This document shows, in pieces, positions 1 to 7,166 of a stretch of DNA of 64,000 nucleotides. The notes below the pieces were generated by a model, which did no database searches, was not told the origin of the DNA, and was given only the letters and a program-made list of their open reading frames with translations. The stretch's first letter is position 1. Each line of letters starts with the position of its first letter. The translations under genes were made by a program, and so were the position numbers. Source of the DNA: Burkholderia anthina. GTDB taxonomy: Bacteria; Pseudomonadota; Gammaproteobacteria; Burkholderiales; Burkholderiaceae. The DNA is taken from the NCBI RefSeq assembly GCF_902498995.1, contig NZ_CABVLY010000008.1:186001-250000 (forward strand), given 5' to 3'.

Positions 1-1
1 G

Positions 2-3000
2 CGCCGCGCTCGCGAGGACGACCTCGTGCCGCTGCCGGCGCGCGACGCGATCGCCGAGACCGCGCGGCGGCTGCGCGCGGTGCTCGACACGCACGGGCCC
101 GATGCGCTGTCGTTCTACGTGTCGGGGCAGATGTCGGTCGAGGCGCAATACCTCGTGAACAAGCTCGCGAAGGGCTTCGTCGGCACCAACAACATCGAGT
201 CGAATTCGCGGCTGTGCATGGCGAGCGCGAGCACCGGCTACAAGCAGTCGCTCGGCGCGGACGGCCCGCCCGGGTCGTACCAGGACTTCGATCGCGCGAA
301 CCTGTTCTTCGTGATCGGCGCGAACATGGCCGACTGTCACCCGATCCTGTTCCTGCGGATGATGGATCGCGTGAAGGCCGGCGCGAAGCTGATCGTCGTC
401 GATCCGCGCCGCACCGGCACCGCCGACAAGGCCGACCTGTTCCTGCAGATCCGGCCGGGCACGGATCTCGCGCTGACCAACGGGCTGCTGCACCTGCTGC
501 ACGCGAACGGGCGCACCGACGCCGCGTTCATCGACGCATACACCGAAGGCTGGGACGCGATGCCCGCGTTCCTCGCCGACTACACGCCCGAACGCGTCGC
601 TGAAATCACGGGGCTCGCGGAAGCCGACCTCCGCACGGCCGCGCAATGGATCGGCGACGCGCAGGACTGGATGAGCTGCTGGACGATGGGGCTCAACCAG
701 AGCACGCACGGCGTGTGGAACACCAACGCGATCTGCAACCTGCATCTCGCGACGGGCACGATCTGCCGCACCGGGAGCGGGCCGTTCTCGCTGACCGGCC
801 AGCCGAACGCGATGGGCGGGCGCGAGATGGGCTACATGGGCCCGGGGCTGCCGGGCCAGCGCTCGGTGCTGTCCGACGACGACCGGCGCTTCGTCGAGCA
901 CCTGTGGCGCGTGCCGGCCGGCACGCTGCGCAAGGACGCCGGCAAGGGCACCGTCGACCTGTTCGAGCGGATGGCGGCCGGCGACATCAAGGCGTGCTGG
1001 ATCGTCTGCACGAATCCGGTCGCGACCGTGCCGAACCGGCAGAACGTGATCGCGGGGCTGCAGGCCGCCGAGCTCGTGATCGCGCAGGACGCGTTCCTCG
1101 ACACCGAGACCAACCGCTACGCGGACATCCTGCTGCCGGGCGCGCTGTGGGCCGAGGGCGACGGCGTGATGATCAACTCCGAGCGCAACATGACGTTGAT
1201 GCGCGCCGCGATCGCGCCGCCCGGCGACGCGCTGCCGGACTGGCGCATCGTCGCGGAAGTCGCGCGCGCGATGGGCTTCGGCGATGCGTTCGACTATGCG
1301 TCGGCGGCCGACGTGTTCGACGAGATCGTGCGCTTCTCGAATCCGGCGACGGGCTACGACCTGCGCGGCGCGAGCCATGCGGCGCTGCGCGACGGCCCGG
1401 TGCAATGGCCGGTCGCGCCGGGCACCGCGCGCGAGCGGCACCCGGTCCGCTACCTGAACGACGGCGTGAGCCAGACGCTGCGCGCCGCCGCCGACGGGCA
1501 CGAGGCGCCGCGCCTCGCGTTCCCGACACCGTCCGGCAAGGCGCGCTTCTTCGCGCGGCCGCACGTCGCGCCGGCCGAGCTGCCCGACGACACGTTCCCG
1601 ATCGTGCTGAACACCGGCCGGCTGCAGCACCAATGGCACACGATGACGAAGACGGGCAAGGTCGCGATGCTCAACAAGCTGAACCCGCGCCCGTTCGTCG
1701 AACTGCATCCGGACGACGCGCGCGCGCTCGGCATCGCCGCGAAGGACAGCGTCGAGATCCGCTCGGCGCGCGGCCGCGCGGTGCTGCCGGCCGTCGTGAC
1801 CGAGCGCGTGCGGCGCGGCAACTGCTTCGCGCCGATGCACTGGAACGACGTGTACGGCGACGATCTGTGCATCAATGCGGTGACGAACGACGCGATCGAT
1901 CCGGAATCGCAGCAACCCGAACTGAAATATTGCGCGGTCGCGCTGACGCGCGTCGACACCGACGCGTTCGCGTCGGCCGACGACGACACGGCGCGCAACG
2001 ACGCAGGCGCGGACGATGCGCGACCCACGCCCGCGATCGCCATCGCGCCGCCGATCACGGCTTCACAGGAATCCGACATGGCAGACCTCGACACTTTTGC
2101 GGCCGCGCTCGGCGTGGCCGATCTCGCGCCGCCGCCGCTGAGCGATGCGGAACGCCTGTACGTGGCCGGCCTCGTCAGCGGGCTGAAGGCGAGCGCCGGC
2201 CGGCGCGAAGGCAGCGTGCCGGTGCTGCCGGCCGGCGCGCCGCTCACGCCGCCGGTGCGGTTCTGGCTCGACGGGATGCTCGCCGGGCTGTTCAGCCGTA
2301 CCTTGCCCGCCGGCGCGCCCGCTGCGGCGGCGCCCGCGCTGCCGGCGGAAGCCGCCGCGCCCGGCGGCGTGCGGATCGTGCGCACGCGCCCGAAGGTCGT
2401 GCTGCTGTGGGCGTCGCAGACGGGCAATATCGAATCGCTGACCGAGGATTACGCGACGCAGCTGATGAACGCGGGCTTCGAGATCCGCACCGCATGCATG
2501 TCCGATTACACCGTCGCGTCGCTGGCCGGCGCGCAATACGTGCTGCTGATGACGAGCACGTTCGGCGACGGCGACGCGCCCGACAACGGCAGCGAGTTCT
2601 GGGACGCGCTGCAGGCCGGCGGCGTCGCGCGGCTCGACGGCGTGCACTTCGCGGTACTGGCATTCGGTGATCGCAACTACGACCAGTTCTGCGGACACGG
2701 CCGCCGGCTCGACGCACGGCTCGCGGAACTCGGCGCGGCACGCCTGTGCGCGCGCGTCGACTGCGACGTCGAATTCCAGCGCGATGCCGACCAGTGGCTC
2801 GAACGCGTGGTCGCGCGGATCAAGGAGGCCGATGCGGCGCTGCACGCGGTGCCGACCACGGGGATGAGCCCGTCGGGGCTGCTGCCGAGCAAGGCGCATC
2901 CGGCGCCGTCGAAGCTCGTCGCGAACCTGCGGCTCAACCGTCCGGGCGCGGCGAAGGACACGCGCTACGTGTCGCTGTCGACCGACGGCGCGAACCTCGA

Positions 3001-4000
3001 ATACGAAGCCGGCGACGCGCTCGGCGTGTGGCCGACCAACTGCCCGGAGCTGGTCGACGAGCTGCTGGCCGTCACCGCGCTGAAGGCCGATGCGCCGGTG
3101 TCGGTCGCGGGCGTCGGCGACGTGCGGCTCGGCGATGCGCTCGCGTGCCACTTCGACATCACGCGCCCGCATCCGGACACGCTGGCGTTCATCGCGTCGC
3201 GCAGCACGAACGGCGCACTGAAGGCGCTGCTCGGCGACGAGCGCAAGGCCGATCTGAAGCAATGGTTGTGGGGGCAACAGCTTGCGGACGTGCTGCACGA
3301 GTTTCCGGTCGAGCTGTCGGGCACGGAGCTGGTCTCGATGCTCAAGCGCATGCAGCCGCGCCTGTATTCGATCGCGTCGAGCCCGAGCGCGCACCAGGGC
3401 GAGATTCACCTGACCGTGTCGGCCGTGCGTTATCACAACGGCCGCCGCGCACGCAAAGGCGTCGCGTCGACGTTCCTCGCCGATCGCGCGGACGACGGCC
3501 GCGTGCCGGTGTTCGTGCAGAAGTCCGCGCATTTCCGGCCGCCGGTGAACGGCGACGTGCCGGTCGTGATGGTGGGGCCGGGCACCGGCGTCGCGCCGTT
3601 CCGCGGCTTCCTGCACGAGCGGCAGGCGCGCGGCGCGCGCGGCCGCAACTGGCTGTTCTTCGGCGAGCAGCATGCGCAGACCGACTTCTACTACGGCGAC
3701 GAGCTGGGCGCGATGCGCGACAGCGGCTTCCTGACGCGGCTCGATCTCGCGTTCTCGCGCGACCAGGCCGACAAGATCTACGTGCAGGACCGGATGCGCG
3801 AGCAGGGCGCCGAGCTGTACGCGTGGCTGGAGGAGGGCGCGCACTTCTACGTGTGCGGCGACGCCGCGCGCATGGCGAAGGACGTCGATACCGCGCTGAA
3901 GGCGATCGTGGCCGAGCACGGCGGGATGTCGGACGAAGCCGCGAACGACTACGTCGCGCGGCTCGCGAAGGCGCGGCGCTACATGCGGGACGTGTACTGA
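2..4000 (+). CDS. Fused assimilatory nitrate reductase / NADPH-flavoprotein reductase (5' truncated by window edge)
   Basis: This is a cytoplasmic molybdenum nitrate reductase fused to a CysJ-type flavoprotein, expected to reduce nitrate to nitrite with electrons taken directly from NAD(P)H. The reading frame is open from base 2, so the N-terminus, where this family carries its [4Fe-4S] cysteines, lies outside the window. Numbering from the in-frame GTG at 26, the Mo-bisMGD part runs to about residue 650. A low-complexity Ala/Asp/Pro linker follows. A flavodoxin domain starts near 790 (WASQTGN, then STFGDGD), the FAD site is near 1112 (RLYSIASS), the NADPH site near 1182 (GPGTGVAP), and the typical FNR end is YVCGD...YMRDVY. 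Stand-alone NasA proteins often end in a small [2Fe-2S] domain; here the flavoprotein takes its place. An in-frame ATG at 2078 (MADLDTF) could be an internal start but has no clear ribosome site. Confidence in the fusion is high. Confidence 0.93.
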   Translation, partial: RRAREDDLVPLPARDAIAETARRLRAVLDTHGPDALSFYVSGQMSVEAQYLVNKLAKGFVGTNNIESNSRLCMASASTGYKQSLGADGPPGSYQDFDRANLFFVIGANMADCHPILFLRMMDRVKAGAKLIVVDPRRTGTADKADLFLQIRPGTDLALTNGLLHLLHANGRTDAAFIDAYTEGWDAMPAFLADYTPERVAEITGLAEADLRTAAQWIGDAQDWMSCWTMGLNQSTHGVWNTNAICNLHLATGTICRTGSGPFSLTGQPNAMGGREMGYMGPGLPGQRSVLSDDDRRFVEHLWRVPAGTLRKDAGKGTVDLFERMAAGDIKACWIVCTNPVATVPNRQNVIAGLQAAELVIAQDAFLDTETNRYADILLPGALWAEGDGVMINSERNMTLMRAAIAPPGDALPDWRIVAEVARAMGFGDAFDYASAADVFDEIVRFSNPATGYDLRGASHAALRDGPVQWPVAPGTARERHPVRYLNDGVSQTLRAAADGHEAPRLAFPTPSGKARFFARPHVAPAELPDDTFPIVLNTGRLQHQWHTMTKTGKVAMLNKLNPRPFVELHPDDARALGIAAKDSVEIRSARGRAVLPAVVTERVRRGNCFAPMHWNDVYGDDLCINAVTNDAIDPESQQPELKYCAVALTRVDTDAFASADDDTARNDAGADDARPTPAIAIAPPITASQESDMADLDTFAAALGVADLAPPPLSDAERLYVAGLVSGLKASAGRREGSVPVLPAGAPLTPPVRFWLDGMLAGLFSRTLPAGAPAAAAPALPAEAAAPGGVRIVRTRPKVVLLWASQTGNIESLTEDYATQLMNAGFEIRTACMSDYTVASLAGAQYVLLMTSTFGDGDAPDNGSEFWDALQAGGVARLDGVHFAVLAFGDRNYDQFCGHGRRLDARLAELGAARLCARVDCDVEFQRDADQWLERVVARIKEADAALHAVPTTGMSPSGLLPSKAHPAPSKLVANLRLNRPGAAKDTRYVSLSTDGANLEYEAGDALGVWPTNCPELVDELLAVTALKADAPVSVAGVGDVRLGDALACHFDITRPHPDTLAFIASRSTNGALKALLGDERKADLKQWLWGQQLADVLHEFPVELSGTELVSMLKRMQPRLYSIASSPSAHQGEIHLTVSAVRYHNGRRARKGVASTFLADRADDGRVPVFVQKSAHFRPPVNGDVPVVMVGPGTGVAPFRGFLHERQARGARGRNWLFFGEQHAQTDFYYGDELGAMRDSGFLTRLDLAFSRDQADKIYVQDRMREQGAELYAWLEEGAHFYVCGDAARMAKDVDTALKAIVAEHGGMSDEAANDYVARLAKARRYMRDVY

Positions 4001-4045
4001 TCGTGGGCGGCTGGCGCCGGCCGGCGCGCGCCGCTCGGCTGGCGC

Positions 4046-4822
4046 TTATTGCCGCCGCTCCCACGCGTGCGCCTGCTCGGCGCGCACGAACGCTTCCGAC
4101 GCTTGCGGCAGCAGGTTGCGGAACGCGCCGCCGTCGCCTTCGATCACGTCGACCATTTTCGCGATCATTTCCTCCGGATCGTGCTGTTCGAGCGGGAAGG
4201 TCAACTGCTCGGGCGTCACGGTGTGGACGGCCGGGTCGTGCCAGCGCCGCGGCGTTTCCATCATCCGGTCGTTGAAGCCGGTGCGGTACGGGCCCGGGTT
4301 CACGACCGCGACGCGGATGCCGTGCGGCGCCAGTTCCGCGTGCATCGCCTCGGCCACCGCCTCGATCGCATGCTTGGACGCGCAATAGGCGCCCGTGAAC
4401 GGCCCGGTGATGAGCCCGGCGATCGACGACACGAACACGATCTTGCCGTGCTTGCGCGCGAGCATCCCGCGTGCGATCTGCTGCGTGAGTTCGAGCGGGC
4501 CGAACACGTTGACGTCGAACAGGTCGCGCACGATCCCGATCGGCAGGTCGACCAGCGCGCCGGCTTCGCCGACGCCCGCGTTGTGCACGAGCACGTCGAT
4601 GTCGAATTCGGCGGCGCGGGCGCGATCGTCGGCCGACGTGACGTCGAGCTTCACCGCGCGCAACACGGTGTCGCGCTGCGCGGCGGCGTCCGTCAGCGCG
4701 TCGATCTCGGCGGTCGTGCGGACGCCGGCCGTCACGTCGTGACCGTGTCGCGCGAGCCGCAGCGCGACTTCGTGGCCGAAACCGGTGCCTGCACCGGTGA
4801 TGAGGATGCGTTTCGTTGCCAT
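4046..4822 (-). CDS. SDR-family oxidoreductase
   Basis: This is a classical short-chain dehydrogenase/reductase of 258 residues, presumably cytoplasmic and NAD(P)-dependent; its substrate is not evident. The Rossmann glycine motif TGAGTGFG lies at the N-terminus. It is followed by the NAG motif (HNAGVGEAG), the catalytic serine in VSSIAG, the YCASK Tyr-Lys pair, and the NPGPYRTGF segment after the sixth strand. The ATG at 4822 is chosen because a GAGGT ribosome site precedes it; a longer frame upstream lacks support. The GlcG-like gene ends only 4 bases upstream, so the two form one operon, divergent from a LysR gene that probably controls them. The C-terminal tail is rich in Glu and Ala and carries no extra domain. 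Confidence 0.9.
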   Translation of the reverse strand: MATKRILITGAGTGFGHEVALRLARHGHDVTAGVRTTAEIDALTDAAAQRDTVLRAVKLDVTSADDRARAAEFDIDVLVHNAGVGEAGALVDLPIGIVRDLFDVNVFGPLELTQQIARGMLARKHGKIVFVSSIAGLITGPFTGAYCASKHAIEAVAEAMHAELAPHGIRVAVVNPGPYRTGFNDRMMETPRRWHDPAVHTVTPEQLTFPLEQHDPEEMIAKMVDVIEGDGGAFRNLLPQASEAFVRAEQAHAWERRQ

Positions 4823-4826
4823 GTAC

Positions 4827-5264
4827 TTACCTCGAGGTGTGGAAGGTTGCGTGAAAGCGATCGCGGCAGTGACATGCGATCGCGTCGTCCTGTTCGACGC
4901 TGCCGCCGGAGACGCCGATCGCGCCGACGCAGCGTCCGTTGCCGTCAACCAGCGGCTCGCCGCCGCCGAACGTGACGAGCCCGCCGTGGCTGTGCTCGAT
5001 GCCGCGCAGCGGCCCGTCGCCGGACATCGCGCCGATCGCGCCGCTCGATGCGCGAAAGCGCACCGCCGTCAGCGCCTTGCGTTGCGCGAGGTCGATCGCG
5101 CCGAGAAAGCAGTCGTCGGTGCGCAGGAACGCGACCAGGTTCGCGCCGGCGTCGACGATCGCGATCGACACGCCGTCGACCTGCAGCGACGCGGCGTGCG
5201 CGAGCGCCGCGTCGATCGTATGTTGAACGGCTGCCAGCGGAAGGGTGGTGCCATGGGGTTGCAT
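4827..5264 (-). CDS. GlcG/HbpS-family haem-binding-like protein
   Basis: This 145-residue protein belongs to the GlcG/HbpS/Cob(I)alamin-reductase-like family (DUF336), small oligomeric proteins often found beside oxidoreductases and sometimes shown to bind haem. The family pattern is visible: VSIAIVDAGANLVAFLRTDD near the start, a GAIDLAQRKALTAVRFR helix in the middle, and the Gly-rich FGGGEPLVDGNGRCVGAIGVSGGSVEQDD region, which is diagnostic. The ATG at 5264 follows a GGAG site at 8 bases; an upstream ATG at 5348 would overlap the divergent promoter and is unlikely. It is the first gene of a two-gene operon with the SDR. Its biochemical role is unknown; it may support or protect a redox enzyme. 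Confidence 0.85.
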   Translation of the reverse strand: MQPHGTTLPLAAVQHTIDAALAHAASLQVDGVSIAIVDAGANLVAFLRTDDCFLGAIDLAQRKALTAVRFRASSGAIGAMSGDGPLRGIEHSHGGLVTFGGGEPLVDGNGRCVGAIGVSGGSVEQDDAIACHCRDRFHATFHTSR

Positions 5265-5357
5265 CGGCTGCTCCGGTGAGGGCGACCAGGCCAGTGTAGG
5301 CAGTTCTGGTATATGGGAGAATCCGCGTTCCGCTCGAAGGAGTTTCAAGTTTTTTTA
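5265..5357. promoter_or_regulatory. Divergent promoter region between glcG-like/SDR operon and LysR gene
   Basis: The 93 bases between the divergent starts must hold both promoters. A short inverted repeat with arms TTCT (5304-5307) and AGAA (5318-5321), spaced by 10 bases, has the size and placement of a LysR-type recognition site. An AAGGAG sequence lies at about 5337-5342, ahead of the preferred LysR start. The assignment is inferred from layout only. Confidence 0.4.
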
Positions 5358-6272
5358 ATGATGAGCAGACGCGATCCGATGGCCGGGCTGCACGTGTTCA
5401 TGAGCGTCGCCACCGCCGGCAACTTCACGCGCGCGGCCGCCGCGCTGGGGCTGACGCCCGCCGCCGTCAGCCTCGCGATCGGGCAGCTCGAGGGCGAGCT
5501 GAACGTGAAACTGTTCAACCGCAGCACGCGCGGCGTGAGCCTGACCGAAGCCGGCCAGCAATACCGCCGGCAGACCGAGCCGGCGTACCGGCAGGTCATG
5601 CAGGCGCGCGACGAACTGAAGGAGGCGCGCAGCGAGCCGGGCGGGCTGTTGCGCATCACCGCGCTGCCGCTGGCGCGCACGCTCGTGATCGCGCCGATCC
5701 TCGCGGCGTTCCGCGAGCGCTATCCGAAAGTCCGGCTCGAGATCCGCTACGACAACGAACTGGTCGATATCGCGAAGGACGGCTTCGATGCGGGGATTCG
5801 TCTGGCCGACCGGCTGCAGCCGGGGATGATCGGCGTGCGGATCGCGCCGGCGCTGTCATGCGCGCTGGTTGCATCGCCCGATTATCTGGCGCGGCACGGC
5901 ACGCCCGCGTCGCTCGCGGAACTCGAACGGCATGCGTGCATCCGTTTCCGCTTCTCGGAAAGCGGCCGCCTGCACAAATGGCTGCTGCACGACGGCCGCC
6001 GCGACGTCGATCTCGATCCCGACGGCGTGTTCGTGACGAACGATGCGGATGCGGTGATCGACGCGGCGCGCGAGGGCGTCGGCATCGCGTTCGCGTTCAT
6101 GCGCGAGCGCATCGGGCAGGACCTGCGCGACGGCACGCTCGTCGAGGTGCTGCCCGGCGCGTGCCGCACGCTGCCGCCGATGTGGCTCTATTACGTGAAT
6201 CGCAAGCACGTGCCGGCGAAGCTGCGCGCGCTCATCGACGTGCTGCGCGAGCGTGCGGCGAGCGCCGGGTAG
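5358..6272 (+). CDS. LysR-family transcriptional regulator
   Basis: This is a LysR-type regulator of about 304 residues. The N-terminal winged helix-turn-helix reads FMSVATAGNFTRAAAALGLTP then AVSLAIGQLEGELNVKLFNRSTRGVSLTEAG. The effector domain begins near LLRITALPLARTLVIAPILAAF and resembles the CrgA/AaeR-like subgroup (DIAKDGFDAGIRL). The start is uncertain: ATG at 5358 or 5361 follows an AAGGAG sequence at slightly long spacing, whereas the upstream in-frame ATG at 5313 has no ribosome site and would sit in the divergent promoter. It faces the GlcG-SDR operon, and LysR proteins usually control the divergent genes, so it probably regulates that operon and itself. The inducer is unknown. 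Confidence 0.9.
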   Translation: MMSRRDPMAGLHVFMSVATAGNFTRAAAALGLTPAAVSLAIGQLEGELNVKLFNRSTRGVSLTEAGQQYRRQTEPAYRQVMQARDELKEARSEPGGLLRITALPLARTLVIAPILAAFRERYPKVRLEIRYDNELVDIAKDGFDAGIRLADRLQPGMIGVRIAPALSCALVASPDYLARHGTPASLAELERHACIRFRFSESGRLHKWLLHDGRRDVDLDPDGVFVTNDADAVIDAAREGVGIAFAFMRERIGQDLRDGTLVEVLPGACRTLPPMWLYYVNRKHVPAKLRALIDVLRERAASAG

Positions 6273-6352
6273 GGCGCGCGCAAGGCCCGCTGCAGCGCGT
6301 CGCCGGGCGGCGCATGATGACGGCTCCCTTCACGCAGTCACGGAGTCGCGTC

Positions 6353-6793
6353 ATGACGGCCATCCCGCATTTCCCGCTTCGAACCCTGGCGATTGCCGCG
6401 GTGCTGGCCGCTGCCGCCGCCGCGATAGGCAGCGCACCGGCGTGCGGCCAGACGTCGACCGTGCCGGCCGGGTCGGCTTCCGCGACACCGGACAACGCGG
6501 TACTGCTGACCGTCTTCCTCAAGCACGACCAGTCGCGCCCGCTCGCCGAGCTGAATGCGCAGCTCGCGCGGCAGGGGTTCTACAAGGCGTTCCCGCCGCC
6601 GGGCGTCGAGGTGGTGAGCTGGACCGTGGCGATGGGGATCGGGCAGGTCGTCGTGCTGCGGCTGCCGGCGTCGCGGCTGCGGGAGGTCAATCGCGTGCTC
6701 GAGGATACGGCGTGGGGCGCATACCGTACGGAGTTCTATCCAACTTACGACTACAAGGCGATCGGGCTGGCGGAGCACGAGCGGGCGAAATGA
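6353..6793 (+). CDS. Small exported protein of unknown function
   Basis: This is a 146-residue protein with a clear Sec signal: a short basic start, then a run of Ala/Val/Leu (LAIAAVLAAAAAAIGSAPACGQ) with probable cleavage near CGQ. The mature part is compact and contains a repeated-looking hydrophobic pattern (LLTVFLKHDQSRPL, then VEVVSWTVAMGIGQVVVLRLP), ending in a charged tail. I do not recognise a named family, though it resembles small periplasmic proteins common in Burkholderia. The ATG at 6353 is preferred because CGGAG lies 8 bases upstream; the ATG at 6314 has no such site and would delay the signal peptide. It is followed by a hairpin and is probably monocistronic. Confidence 0.75.
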   Translation: MTAIPHFPLRTLAIAAVLAAAAAAIGSAPACGQTSTVPAGSASATPDNAVLLTVFLKHDQSRPLAELNAQLARQGFYKAFPPPGVEVVSWTVAMGIGQVVVLRLPASRLREVNRVLEDTAWGAYRTEFYPTYDYKAIGLAEHERAK

Positions 6794-7166
6794 CGGGGAG
6801 CGCGATCCTGCCCCGTTCCTGAAACCCGCGTGCGCTCGCGGTTTTGCGCTCGCGCGCGCGGCGTTTCGCGGAGAATTTCTCCCGAATCCGGAATCCGTCA
6901 TTCATCCGATGAAAAATCCCTGCCGGTTCCCGGTATGATGCGCACCTTGCGCATGATTCTGATGCGCCGTCGATGCACCCGACGCGCCCGAACGGCCCGG
7001 TGCGAGATCGAAAGATTCTGTAAGATGAATTCCGTATACTCGTAATTTCTGATCCAGGCGCTGCCTGCCTCCGTCCCAGGCCGACCGCCCACGCAGAACA
7101 ACCAGATTCGTCGCCGCCCGGCCCCCCCGGCGCCGCGACAAGCTATGCACCACCACTGAACAATCT
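6794..7166 (+). other. Intergenic region before mprF with hairpin terminator and possible promoter
   Basis: This 373-base stretch has no convincing gene. A near-perfect inverted repeat (AAACCCGCG at 6822 against CGCGGTTT at 6837) followed by a short T run looks like the terminator of the upstream exported-protein gene. A TATACT hexamer at 7035-7040 is a candidate -10 for mprF, but no good -35 is visible at the right distance. The middle is locally richer in A+T than the flanking genes, as expected of a promoter region. Confidence 0.4.

Noticed and set aside
2063-3919. A 618-residue minus-strand ORF opposite the nitrate reductase fusion
   Set aside because: Same reason: arginine-rich, no domain, and the opposite frame carries conserved flavoprotein motifs.
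2078-4000. A separate CysJ-like gene starting at the internal ATG
   Set aside because: The frame is continuous with the molybdenum domain and no ribosome site precedes the ATG, so one fused protein is more likely; kept as a note only.
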